From Russula earlei (Eukaryota > Basidiomycota > Agaricomycetes > Russulales > Russulaceae): DNA of 64,000 bases. The stretch spans positions 85,218-149,217 of the forward strand of contig JAGFNK010000082.1 in NCBI GenBank assembly GCA_025769875.1. The letters are read 5' to 3'. A program made the translations under genes and the position numbers. The first letter of the stretch is position 1; each line of letters begins with the position of its first letter. The notes beneath the pieces are model-generated. The model worked only from the letters and a program-made list of their open reading frames with translations. It searched no databases and was not told where the DNA came from. Positions 31,802 to 43,027 of this stretch are shown here, one piece after another.

Positions 31802-33638
31802 ATGGATTTTGGCATCCCCAGCGACAGCACGCTGTGGTCGTATCTCCCGCCACAAGAGGACCAAACGAGCGTATGGTCCGGGACCGCGGACAATGTGCAA
31901 CCCGTCAACTTCGACTTGCTTCCGGGCGGCTCTGCTGTGGGCATCATCTCACCTCCCGGGCGTGTAAGGTTACTCACGTCTCACTGTCACAGGACATCGG
32001 TTGGAACACTCTGTCAGATATGTTCGGAAGCCTTCCCAATGGCGGCGGCACGTTTACCGCCATCGATGATACCTTCCCCCCCGCGACGTCCACCCCTTTT
32101 CCCAACTCCTTCGATTCTGGTAGTTTCGACTATCTGAACACCGTGCGTGCACAGTGTCTTGTCGTCAACCGTCAAACAATTGACTTGCCTTGTCGCGTCA
32201 CAGGACTTCCATCCTCGTTGGGAGATGCCAACGCCGCGTAGGTCACATTCCTTCTTTTTGTTATGAGCTCGTCTTCACCGTTACGCAACCCAAAAGCTTT
32301 TTCAGAAGTAGATTCTGTACCCTCGTCGGCGAGCGACGATTCCTGGGCTGAACTTGCCCCCGAGCCCTCCCAACCGCCGCTGCCGCTGTTGGACAGCGTG
32401 AGCACGAATCATACGAGCGCAAAGGTTCCGCCTAAGTTGACATGCTGGCAGGTCCCGGTCCCAAACGGATTCGCGGCACCGGGCGCCACTTCTCAGGTCG
32501 ACTCGTCCTGGCCACTCGACCTCGGCCGATTCCCGTGGCTGATGGGTTACCTTGGTACATCTTCGTACGTATTCTCTTGTGTTCCGTGTCCTGCCCACGG
32601 GTCAACGTGATGGCCATGACTGACGCTGCGGCCTCCAGGTTTCAAGCAGGGTACGGACAGGCCGGGCTCTACTTACCCGCCACTTTCGCACCGGCGTCCA
32701 ACCAGGACGCGTTCGTGGTGCCGCAGACCCTCCTTGGCAAACGACGTCGAGACGAGGACGATACCCTCGAAGATGCAAGCGCAGAGGCGAACAACAGCCA
32801 AGGACGACACGTGCGTCAGAAGGGCAAGGCCAAGATGGCCACTACGATCAGGGTCTTGGATGCAGGACGGTCCACAAACAGGGCTCGTCACAAACCTGCC
32901 ACCAGGACCCTGACAGGTAGAAATAGTAAATCCGAGGTTGTGGGACGTGGAGCGGAGAGGCTCGCGACCCCGAACGCGCAAGGACTTTACCATCCATTCC
33001 TGCAGGGGCCAAATGACCAGCAGGAAGCGATGGGTACAATTGCGCAGGAAGAGCTACCTTGGGTTGAGGGGAGAGAGCAGGGAGCGTGGCTCCACACATG
33101 CAGCATGGTGCAGCAACAAGAAGCCAATGGCGCGAACGACGGGGAGCTGGAGGAGGAGAGGTATCCGTTCCGGATCTCAAAACGGCTAAACGAGAGACAT
33201 CGGTCGATGCTCGAGGCCACGGCGGCCGACTGGGCACGCGGGGCTGTCCGCGCACTCAAATGCCGACTCTGCCCCGACGCCGATTTTTCGAATTGGGAGG
33301 ATTTTAAGAGGCACTCCGACACGGCGGAGGCGCACCCTCGCAGCATCTCCTTCTGCGAGTCGTGCGGGGATTACTTTGCGCGCGGCGACTCGCTGATCCG
33401 GCACCGCAAGAACCCGCCGCCCGAGTGCCTCAACGTCAGCCCGGATGTGGCCGAGGACAAGCGTACGGCGACGCGGAAAGCCCACGAGGACTTTGTAGAA
33501 GATCTGGACGGGTTCTTGAACTCGGACGGAGAGGTGAGGGAATTCGGGAGGCTCTTTTCGGCTAGAATAAAAAAGATGTACCCCAAGTCGTCGAAGAGGG
33601 GGAGGAGGCAACAGAGGCGCCTCCAAGCTTCCGAGTAG
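31802..33638 (+). CDS. C2H2 zinc-finger protein, agaricomycete-specific type
   Basis: Five exons give about 525-534 residues. Introns: first ending at 31992, then 32143-32203, 32239-32305 and 32565-32638. All join in frame. The N-terminal half is acidic, Ser/Pro-rich and disordered, with a LGKRRRDEDD nuclear-signal-like patch. The C-terminus carries two zinc fingers: CRLCPDADFSNWEDFKRH (first) and CESCGDYFARGDSLIRH (second), then KRTATRKAHEDFVEDL and a basic end (KKMYPKSSKRGRRQQRR). This C-terminal block is known from many agaricomycete proteins of unknown role, so DNA binding is inferred. The first intron donor is uncertain: gtaagg at 31964 gives only 29 nt, gtgggc at 31937 gives a normal 56 nt. 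Both keep frame. Confidence 0.8.
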
Positions 33639-34666
33639 ATACCTTTTTTTCTCATCTCATTTTGACGGTCCTGCAATGAGGAGAGAACTTGCAGTGGTGC
33701 ACCACGGACGATTGTCGTATATACTTGTTCTTGTTGTAGTGTTCTATCGTTTATATATCAGCAGTTATCGCGATCTGAGGCGGCTCTGAGTGCACCGTGT
33801 ATCCCCTTCCATCGAGCACTCCTTGCTGATTGCACCTAATACACCACTAGAGTCGCGACTGGGAAAGGCGAAAAAAAAAAGAGGAAGGCAAAGGGCATAT
33901 TGTGACGGACAATCAATCGATTTGATACGTATCAGCGGCATAACAGACGTTCATTTTATACGCGCGTCGGACTCGGGTTTAACACGCCTGGATCTTCTTG
34001 CCACGCTGCCGCAACGTGAACAAGGAGTATCATATACGGGATGAGGAGCGCGGACTCCGCATCGAAACGTCAAAGTCGAAGAATATAATGGCCTGTCCAC
34101 AAGGGACAACAAGACGACACCCAAACGGACCCTAACACGAGCCATTTTCAGCCGTGGTCATGCGCGCGGCCGCACTCAAGCACCCTCGCTCGCCACAAGC
34201 AAGCCAGCTGGATCTGATCGTCCTTCACACCAGACATAGTCGACGCGTTTCTTGTCGGTCGGAAGGGGCGCACTCGGTCGGAGGGGTCAGGGTGGGGGAG
34301 GGAACGCCCAATCGATCGGACTCGCAAAGGCGCGTCTGATTCGGCGTCGAATTGTCCACTTGGAGTACAAAAACGAAATATACAGGCGCCTACATCGATC
34401 TGTAACAAATTTTCGTCGTTCAGACTTGCTGCCCGCGGCTGCATGTGCGTGTTGTCCTTTCTCCTTGTGTACTTTTACGCAATCAATATCAAATCAAACG
34501 GCCTACGGCCGTCTACCAGTGTCGAGTTTGCCTCCAGTATAAAGCTTTCAATATGTCCTTGATCATCTCCTCACACACTCACGTGCTACTAGAGTGACGT
34601 CGGAGGTAGGGGTGCTGTCTGCGGATGACATTCCTCGCCAGCCCACCTCTCACATCCGTCACAAGG
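33639..34666. other. Intergenic region
   Basis: About 1 kb of normal-CpG sequence without a supported gene. It contains an A-run near 33872 and C/T-rich promoter-like sequence towards its right end. The 98-codon minus frame at 34148-34444 has no domain and is probably chance. Confidence 0.4.
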
Positions 34667-34758
34667 AAACAACCATCCCATTAAACAACCATCCCATTAA
34701 ACAACCATCCCATTAACACCAACCATCCCATTAAACAACCATCCCATTAAACAACCAT
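34667..34758 (+). repeat. 16-bp minisatellite directly before a start codon
   Basis: The unit aaacaaccatcccatt is repeated five times in tandem (the fourth copy is slightly altered, aacaccaaccatcccatt), followed by a partial unit aaacaaccat whose final at becomes part of the ATG at 34757. It therefore forms the 5' UTR and the start-codon context of the next gene. Confidence 0.9.
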
Positions 34759-35229
34759 GTATCGCTGCATCACGCTCAGGTCTTACGCCATCCGCGGTTC
34801 CGCTCAAAGTATTCAACAGCCCCACGCGCACTCCCACACGCGCACCATCACCACAGTTGGCCCGCGCCTCTCAGCCGGGCCCACTGGCCCGACGATTGAC
34901 AAGGCAGAAGGAGTGTACGCCAAAAAAAAGGCGGCGATAGAAACGTGCTCTACATCAGCGCCGGGTTGGTCGCCGCAGCTACCCTCTGGTACTACTATGC
35001 GAATGCGGAGAGCGCGCATGCAAACAAGGAGCGAGAAGGGCCAAGGCTCGGCAAGAGCGCCGAGGGAGGCCACGAGCGGACTGTTTCTGACGCGACGCGC
35101 ACGGCGAAGGAGCGCTCGCAGGACGTTTTCAAAAGCGGTGATGCAAAGTATCAGGAGGTGAAAACGGAAGCGGAAGCGAAGGTGGGAGCGACGAAAGATC
35201 AAATTGGCCAGACCTTCGAACGCGGGAAA
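34757..35229 (+). CDS. Small mitochondrial-type membrane protein, 3' end replaced by a repeat
   Basis: The N-terminus MYRCITLRSYAIRGSAQS with several Arg and no acids looks like a mitochondrial presequence, followed by a His/Thr-rich linker. A single transmembrane segment follows (VLYISAGLVAAATLWYYYA, from about 34945), then a charged helical tail rich in Ala/Lys/Glu with KDQIGQTFERGK, typical of amphipathic late-embryogenesis-like repeats. The presequence and transmembrane parts lie in different frames; the switch falls at the A8 run at 34922-34929, where one more A would join them. Dispersed repeat copy B begins at 35230, inside the frame, so the natural C-terminus is lost or replaced by about 120 codons read through the repeat to 35610. 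The family is not identified. Confidence 0.6.
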
Positions 35230-35589
35230 CGCCAAGCGCTGGGTCACTGTGGCACCTTGTGGAGGCTATTTTATGTGGTCTACTCTGTGTCGGTTTTTAC
35301 AAGGCTATGCGCGCCGTCTCAGCTCAATGCCTTTCTGGGCCCAATGACACGCTCCAAGCGTCCTTTTTGTCCTCATTTGCGACGGAACAAGGGAAAAAAA
35401 ACCCGTTCCAATGACTGTTTGTGGAAATGCCGGTTTTTTTTTTTTTTTTTTTCCTTTGACAGATACGCCCGACACATCAGCACAATGATGGGATGGGTGC
35501 CCCAGACACGCAGGTGGCGTTTCTCCCTGTTGCGTTCAGGTGCTAATACTCACGCGGTCGCTGAGATCCTGTACGGGGGCTGTTCCCAG
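35230..35589 (+). repeat. Dispersed ~350-bp repeat, copy B
   Basis: Same repeat as at 31211-31557, starting cgccaagcgct and ending gttcccag. It has an internal T19 run (35434-35452) absent from copy A, and sits inside the reading frame of the small membrane protein gene. Confidence 0.8.
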
Positions 35590-36442
35590 TGTAAGGTATG
35601 TGCAGTGTAAGGTATGTGATCCGCTGGTCACGGAATCACGTGCGGAACCGCGACGAACAAACACAATGACAGACAGGAATGTATAAGTCCTGTCCACTAA
35701 AACTCAACTCAGTGGTCAATAAAGGTGAAATATAATATATTGACCACTGAATTGACTCAGCTCAGATTACAAATTATTTTAAAACAATTGATTGATTTGT
35801 TGCCCTCTCCTCATGCATTGCATTATTGTAAATATGTCAACCCAAACAATAAGAACTTTGTTGAATGCTTAAGAGAGGGCAGCTCAGTTCCCAAGTTATG
35901 TAACCTAAGATGCAACATGAGTGGCCCCAAATCACCAGTGGGATTATACCCAATCAATTTAGCCTTAGCAGACTCAGATAAACTTAACACAATGGTGTAT
36001 GTTAAGATATGGATTTATATTGAATAAATCAAGACATAAAGTGCATCCACAAATATGACACCAAATTTTAAATAAGAACAGTCTACTCATTACATTTTGT
36101 TACAATTTTACTTGAGCCAAGCAATGTAGTTAGCCATCATTTTTCATGCTTATAATTGAATCTTGTTTGTATTTTCCCACTAAGAACCAAGTCTGTGTTG
36201 AAGGCAACTGGCTGTGGATGTCTGATGCCCTTGTCGCAAATAACTCAAAAGGAATCAGATGTGCAACCTGTTCATATGAATCCAAACTACAACAAGAAAG
36301 TCTAAGCACAGATACTTAGCCAAATGCAAGCCTTAGAAGATGGAATACAATCATCTAATATACCCCCCGAGTTGAGCTAGCTACAATGGAGAAAAGATAC
36401 ATTCTGAGTATGCGGGACACTGTGTGACAATGTACTGAAAAC
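35590..36442. other. Relic repeat DNA with small hairpin
   Basis: CpG-poor sequence begins at about 35680. At 35704-35760 aactcagtggtcaata and tattgaccactgaatt form a hairpin; the sequence is related to the large palindrome at 15495-15882 (shared ctcagtgg-caataaa block, and agtctactcatt at about 36080). No gene. Confidence 0.5.
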
Positions 36443-37400
36443 TTACTCTGGACAGCCTTGTGAGTGAGCCAAAAAGCTATGCCTGGAAGATGAAGGTCCA
36501 GAAAGTGGAAATAGTCCTCTATGCATTTTGTTGGACATTTCATGTTCCTTTGCTGCATTGCTATCTTGAGCCTTGCACTTGCGGCTGCTCCTCATTGGAT
36601 CATGACCAAGGAAGCTCTTGTATAGGCTGCTGTCAGCTTTGGGCCAATCATCAGATTTCAGGCTCCCTTCCATGAGTGTCAAGACCCATTTGGAAGAACT
36701 AAGTTTCTTGAAAGCTTCCAGGGTCTTCTCATCAGGCTCCTTCTCCTCTTGAGGTTTGCATGGCTCTGGATCTATGTTAGAACCATGATAAAGGTCTTGA
36801 AAAATGGTGCACAACCCTTCAATGATCTCACTGCATGGTAATGATCCAATTTTCTTCTCAATAAAAGTCAGGCTGAACACTCTTGTGTCTAGGAACGATA
36901 GCTTTCCCTTACTGCCCTGGGCAATATGATTATGACCTGTGTATCTGTATCCATCAAATATGTCTTACATATCTTGTGAAATGTCCTCGAACTTAGGATG
37001 TCAGTATTTCATGACCATATAAAGAAGGACCCAATAGAACAACTCCAGGTCATCTGAAAGTCCATGGGATCAAGTGGCAGTGTGTAGTAAAAGTGCTGTT
37101 GATATGAACTGCCAGGTACCCTGAACACAAAGTAATTTGATTTGCCACACATAGGGGATAAACAGATCATACCATTCTGGATTGTTGCCTCAGCAAATCC
37201 ACATCCACCTTCTTGGATAAGTCCCAGTTGATCAATAAGCCTGATCCATCTGGGGTGATCAGAATGTTTCCTGTGCTCACATCCCAATGTAAAAATTTTG
37301 CTTTGTTGTACGCTTCTGTATGAGCTGTTCCAAATTGTCAAACAACAAACTTAAACGTAATGCCAATCCTCACCAATAGCATCCTGAATGACCTGGCATA
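36443..37400 (-). pseudogene. FunK1 fungal-specific protein kinase relic, C-lobe
   Basis: Read on the minus strand in shifting frames, the kinase C-lobe signatures appear in order: LHWDVSTGNILI (catalytic loop, HRD-like, with N), GLLINWDLSKKVD (DFG-like, here WDL), GTWQFISTALLL, and SDDLE...WVLLYMV. These are the hallmarks of the FunK1 kinase family, expanded in mushrooms and relatives. A downstream frame (36443-36880) continues as the FunK1-type C-terminal tail with DDWPKADSSLYKSFLG. Stops and frameshifts are frequent and CpG is depleted, so this is dead. The matching N-lobe lies at 39058-40041, separated by a 1.66-kb insertion. Confidence 0.7.
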
Positions 37401-39057
37401 GCTCCCAAGTCGATACTCAGTGGCTGTCCGAGCAGGTTCAAGACAAGTCAGTAGTGGACATATCATTTGACATGTGGTGTACCAAGACACCAAATACATT
37501 TGCATGCACCTCCTTTCACATACTCTTGCGTCCTTGTGCTTTGTACGTCAAGTGGATGCACCAGTGTTGACAGCACTGTAAGGCAACTTGCAAGCTTGGC
37601 TGTGGAACAGGCCAGTCTGACAAAGTGCCACCCACTGTGAGAAACCAGCCAGCAGTCAAATGACAGGCACATGCACACACAACTCCCTCTCTCCCACCAC
37701 CAGTCATGCATGCATGCTGCCTCATCCTCTGCCTCTCACCTTCAATGCACACACCCTGCCTGCCACCACTCACTTTGACACTTGCCCACACACTCACCTG
37801 CACCCGCACACTCACTCACACATGCACATGCCCACTCGCCTGCCACTGCCTCATCAGGCAAAACCCCCCCCCCCCCCCAATGCTCAAGACCCAGCCAACC
37901 ACCCCTGTGTGGCATCTCAGCCATGCTGACTAGTGCCCATTTGTTGCCACCAGTAACACCTCATATACCCTTTACAGTACATACCCACTCTCTCAGACTT
38001 GGCCCTTTGTACTGTGCTACTGTCTTTTAGGACTCTCCCTTCTTCCTCTTCTAGTTTAGCCTAGCCCTGGTCTTGATGTATATAAACCCACTAGCTACTC
38101 TGTAGAGAAGCATATACACATACACAGAACAAGCATAGATAATACACATAACAATATACAAGAAGAAAACAGTCCTTTTGTTACAACATTTTCCTTTTAT
38201 GTTTATTTCTTACTCTTCCCTATGGACTGCTTGCTCTTGTACATCCCTTTACCTACTAAGTCTTGTGATCTCTTATGTCTTGTGATCTCTTCTGTGTTAT
38301 CATGTGATCCATACACATCCAGGTAACACTGGATTGCTGTTACTTTCCCTTTCTTTGGTTCTCTTTCCTTTTATATTCACTTCTTAGTTTCAACTGCACA
38401 ATGTTGCACACTTACTGTGCAGCACAGTTACTTGGTTCTGACTCATTCATGGCTTCATTTCTATGACTCCTACTTATTATGACTCCTACTATACTAGTAG
38501 CACAGTCAAAGTGCAGCTATTGCTGCGCTTCTCCTGTATATATAAGCTCAGTACTTTGTGACTAAAGCCCTAAGCTTGGTCTCTTGTAGAATCCAACCTA
38601 CTCTTGTCCAACATATTTGCCTGCAACCCACTTCACTCCTAAACCTCAAACCACATCCATCTCTCCATTTCATCAACTCTTCACACACACACACACCATC
38701 TACCATCTACTCTCCCTATCCCTTCCTCCCCTAAGAGTCTCTCTTCACGCTACTAAGAAGCGCTCTCCTCCTTAAAGACCTACCTTTCTCTTCTCTCTAC
38801 ATGTTTAAGGTCTAAGACATACTTGAACGCATATAGCTAGTGGAACCAGCCCTAGTCTATCCCATTACAAACTTACCCTAGCTTCTCAATGGACTGAGTC
38901 ATACTAGGAAGGGTCTATTGGCCATAACCTGTTTAGCATAAAACACTTTGACCACTGCAGGGATCCTTATTCTTTACAATGGGAACCAGCCCATTCTTCA
39001 AACACATCTCAACTATAAAACTTGTCTTCAGGCTTGAGAACTGACACAGCTAGTTAC
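37401..39057. mobile_element. Insertion splitting the FunK1 relic, unclassified
   Basis: 1.66 kb between the two kinase halves. CpG-poor, with a CA/TG-rich part (37660-37930) holding a C15 run (37864-37878), and two TATA-like boxes (tgtatataaac near 38075, tgtatatataag near 38522) each followed by leader-like sequence, as in LTRs. No coding frame or clear ends were found. An LTR-type relic is the best guess. Confidence 0.4.
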
Positions 39058-40041
39058 CATGACACCTTTGGACCCTCACTTTGACCAACTTATGTGCGTG
39101 GCCACCTCCCATCAAGACACCTTCTTTGCTCACCTTTCTGTCACATTCCCACCTCTTTCCTCACCAAGTCTAACAGTCCCCTCAGGTGAACAACCTCCAC
39201 TTGCACCACATGTGCACACAAGTGCTGCCTTACAGCACGTTGCCAGCTGGACCCAACTCTGGAATGTAACACACTTTTGCATTTTTTAAATCACAATAAA
39301 TATCCCCTTCTTTCTTGATACTTGGGAGATTGGTATGCCAGAAACCTTTGAGGTAAACAAGTTGATTCTGTTCAACATCATGACAAACATATCTGAAGGT
39401 TGACCAACCAAAAAGGGTTTTTGTCTCCCATATTGGTGTCAATGTGATATAGGGCTTTGGCTGTCTGTCCATGGCATGATTGTCATTGATGAGAATCTGG
39501 CAAAGGTCTTCAACTTTAACTTTCTCATAGCCCTTGTATACCACCAGTGTGGACCGTGCAGCAGCAACCCCCTTATTGTTCTCTGAGACTGAGGTGACTG
39601 TGGTGTTGTATCCATGCTGGGCAAAAGTGAGGGAGTTGAGCCTCCAGATGAATTTGAAAAGGGTGTTGGGATCTTTGGCCCAATTGAATAGCTCAGTATA
39701 GATAGCACCACTGTGATCCCATCACAGTAGTCACCCTGTTTCACCAAAGAGGACAATTGCAAAGGAGAATACACAAGATTGTTTTTGATGGAGAGCTGAA
39801 GAATAGGACATCAACTGACTACATATATGGGATGCTTGGTGGGACCACTTGATGTGATGCCCAAGGTCACTTTCACCCTCCTTTGGTGGGTTTGTCTCTG
39901 CAAGTGTGCAAAAAATGTCTTGATTTCTGTTTTTGTTTTCAATCCACACATCGATCACACTCCACTCCAGTTTCTTATTCTCCCACATGACTTTCAAATG
40001 AGCTTTTTTGTTCCAATAGATGGTGATGTCTGGTCTAAGAC
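39058..40041 (-). pseudogene. FunK1 kinase relic, N-terminal part and N-lobe
   Basis: On the minus strand, RPDITIYW and VWIENKNRNQDIF match the FunK1 N-terminal region, and FGWSTFRYVCHDVEQNQLVYLKG...EGDIYCDL...VCYIPELGPAGNVL matches its N-lobe (glycine-rich start, VAIK-like LVYLK, and E of the alpha-C helix). The frames are interrupted. Upstream it is cut at 40042 by a decayed LTR; downstream it would continue at 37400. Confidence 0.65.
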
Positions 40042-40877
40042 TGTCAAGACACAAACTACTGATCACTTAGGACTCAGGAGCAGGTGGGTGAAGGGATTGG
40101 ACAAGGTGGTGGACATTGACAATGATGTTGCCAATGAGGACAAGCCAAACTAGTAACAGGTACCAGAGGGGGACTGGCAGGTGTGATTGGAGACAGAGGT
40201 GAAGATGATAGGCCAGTGTGGAAGTCTTGAAACAAGGCGGTCGCAAAGGAGTACCTTGGGAAGTGAGGGGACTTTAAACAAAGTGGTCACTGAGGAGTAC
40301 TTTGGAAAGAGAGTATCACAAATGGACAGTCCAATGACTGTCATGCTACATTGGGGCTTATATATTGTGTACAGGGCTGAGTACAAACTATAGGGACTAA
40401 TCTAGACACTCTAGTTTCATCCAATAGGGTGCTTGGGGCATAAACTCACTTATGTCAGACTTATGGCTGACTGAGGGTATTACTGATCATTGTGGGGCAA
40501 CAACATCATAATGAGGTCACTGTGGAGTGCATGGTGAGCTGATGAGGTCATTGTGGAGCTGCTTAGTCAGCCATGACATCATTGGAGCTAGATGATGTCA
40601 TATGAGTTATGCAAAGAGTCTTGGAGAGTCCATCCGCTGTTTTGGGTCTTTGGTGGCTGAGTGGCCATGTGGCTAGCACAAATGTGATTACCCAATTTGG
40701 AAGGGAATGCCTAGTTGTGCCACAAAAGCCCTTGTGATGATGATATCTTTGTATCCTAGGGAGGATAGTCCTTGAAGCAAAGACAGATAAATGTTTGTGA
40801 AGCAGTAGAGGCAGTGTAGTCATATTTGGGAGAGTGTCTTGGTCTTTGTGGCCCAGTCCTGGGCTCAATTCGTAACA
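40042..40877 (-). repeat. Decayed solo LTR of the third gypsy family
   Basis: Starts TGTCAAGACA and ends CGTAACA on the plus strand. It aligns end to end with the LTR at 56616-57444 (836 against 829 bp), with most CG of the intact LTR replaced by CA or TG. No identical 5-bp flanks (aagac / cccaa) and no internal region, so a solo LTR with decayed target duplication. Confidence 0.8.
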
Positions 40878-41110
40878 CCCAATTTGTAGCAGTTGAGCCT
40901 TAAGCTCAACTTAGTTTGCCAATCCCAAACAGTTGACTCCTACCCTGTCTGCAGAGCCCCTCTCATCTTGTTGACATACTCTAGAAGGACATAACACTCC
41001 TTCCCCTCCACAAGTATTGCTTGCTTGACTCAAGCATATCTGCATTGGTAGGACATGTTTATGGACACAACCATTGATCTTATTTAAGGCCCTTTGGAGC
41101 CTTAACACAG
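40878..41110. other. Relic spacer
   Basis: CpG-poor sequence between the solo LTR and an LTR fragment. No gene or clear repeat identity. Confidence 0.35.
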
Positions 41111-41274
41111 AGGCATAGATGGGAGGCCAGTATAGAGGTCTTTAAACAAGGTGGTCACAAAGGAGTACCTTGGGAGCAAGGATCTTTAAACAAAGCAGTC
41201 ACAGGGGAGTACTTTGGAGAGAGAGTATCACAAATGGACAGTCTGATGACTGCCATGCTACATTGGGGTTTATA
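41111..41274 (-). repeat. Fragment of a third-family LTR, target of gypsy copy 2
   Basis: Matches the middle of the 56616-57444 LTR (agtatcacaaatggacagtctgatgactgcc, shared in 20-base blocks). After the inserted gypsy copy 2 it resumes at 49073 for about 40 bp (ttatatac...gaactatgg) until the copia LTR begins at 49113. So one old LTR took both insertions. Confidence 0.7.
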
Positions 41275-41873
41275 TGTAACGGCGTCGCGGCCGTTAGAGC
41301 GTTAGCTCAAGGTTCAGTGAGGTCAAGTCCCTGTGACTTGATTCAGGGGTTCAGTGGGGCCGGCTCAAGGAGACCGGTTCAAGGGTTTAGCGTCTCAAGG
41401 CTGAGTCAGACAATGACTCAGTCCGCAGACAGAGTCGATCTTCTGGTTTCACAGAAGAGGAGGACGATGAGAGAGAGGCAGAGGAAGAAGAGGAACACAA
41501 GGGTTCCTTGAGGTGTGCTTAGGTCAAGCAGAGTAAAGACCAGCACAAGCAAGTTGTGATTGAGAGAGTATACAGGGCAAGGGATGCGACAGGAAATGGG
41601 ACAAAGCTAAGCTTGGGGCATTCCCCAGCTTCTACAGGCGCTTAAATACTGTATGTAGCGAGGCTGTACAGTACTATAAGCAGAACAATAGGTAAAGGTG
41701 AACCAATAGCAAAGACAACTCAATAATAGGTGAAACACAATAGGTGAAACACAATAGATGAAACAGTAAGGGACCATCGACATCAAGGGATGAAACGGTA
41801 ACCAAGCGGGTGGTAAAGGGGGAACAATAACAAGAGGGTAATGGGTGAACCGACGAGGGGGTAAATCATGACA
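41275..41873 (-). repeat. 3' LTR of gypsy copy 2
   Basis: On the minus strand it runs TGTCATGATT...GCCGTTACA. Identical by eye to 48474-49072. It ends differ slightly from copy 1 (TGTTAT...TAACA), so the two copies are subfamilies. Confidence 0.95.
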
Positions 41874-41903
41874 TCATGCCCCCTTCACGCTTAGTTCTCC
41901 GAA

Positions 41904-42813
41904 CTAATCGGTCTCAGGGCCCGACTCACGGAATTCATCGCCTTCGACTTCTGGCCACGCGCTCTGGGGTCCTATGGCTCTGGGGCAGAAACCCCTGTAA
42001 CTCCGATGGGTCCTCCTGAGGATGCAATCTACTTGTCCGCTGCAATTAGTGTGCGGTTTGTTGCAGTCCTTGTTCCAGTGCCCCCTGGTGTTGCAGTGTT
42101 TGCAGACATGTTGTCGCTTCTGAAGTTGATGACGCTGTGCTTTAGTCATTCGTGCGGGGGTGAGAGGGGTATTGGGGGTACTGGCGTCATCAGAAAACAT
42201 TTGGGGGAAGTGGGAAGGTGACCCCATGGGGGCGTCGTTTTGGGACTGGTCGACAACGCGAGGAGGGAGGTACTGGAGAGGAGGGGTTAGGGAGAGAGGA
42301 GGGTGAATGGATGGTGATAGGGGAAGTAGATGATTCCTTCGAGTCCTCGATTTTGTCGTAGCTCCCTGCCAGTGAGTAATATGGTCCAGTGTCGCGGGTG
42401 AGCCCTCCATCAGTCATCAAGTTATCGAGTTGATGACGAACTCGGACGGAAGTGTTGTTGGCCCGAAGGCGACTGCGGATGGCGGCGGTCTCTTTAGTGT
42501 GGGACTGGATTTCATGGAGTCGGTCAGCGAGCTGCCCTTGGAGAACACTTAGAGCCCCTTGGATGGAGGCGCGCTTGCCCTCCAAGACTTTCAACTTGAA
42601 AGAGCTGGTACGGAGACGGTAGACGTCGGCAAGAGCACCAGGGTCATGGAGGTTTTCGAGGGCTTGGGCAGCATCAAAGTGGAAGGGGTGGTCCTCAATG
42701 AGGAGGCGGAGGTCAGAGGCAGAGACAGAGGGATGAGGAGCAGAGACAACGGGCCGAGCGATGAGCTTTTCCCCATAAGTGGGTTCTCCTCGACCCATAG
42801 TTCCTAGAAGCAT
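41904..42813 (-). pseudogene. C-terminal Pol extension, copy 2: coiled coil and second zinc knuckle
   Basis: Two overlapping frames (42190-42813 and 41904-42410) encode the coiled-coil block (LKVLEGKRASIQGALSVLQ and following heptads), a proline-rich spacer, and the knuckle CKHCNTRGHWNKDC followed by CSGQVDC. The spacer-to-knuckle junction reads LTPARMTKAQ with CGA (Arg) where copy 1 has TGA. One frameshift near 42320 separates the frames. Conservation of protein but not of silent sites between the copies supports a translated function. Confidence 0.75.
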
Positions 42814-43027
42814 GGGCTCGTCATTATATAAGGCGACACGTAAGTATGGTAATAGACGCTTTCGTCCATTAACGTGAATGTAAAAAGGGGGAACATGCGT
42901 GTAAGGTTCATAAACAAACCAAGGGGGGCCAGGATGGGTGGGGTCTGCTTGGGTTGGGGTTGGCGAGGGTGTTCCTTCTCGAATGGCAAGTGGGTTGAGG
43001 GTAGCGGCAAGGTCTTGGACCTCGGTT

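Noticed and set aside
37660..37930. CRISPR-like or other regular array in the CA-rich stretch
   Set aside because: Only irregular CA/TG simple sequence without conserved repeats and unique spacers, and eukaryotic context.
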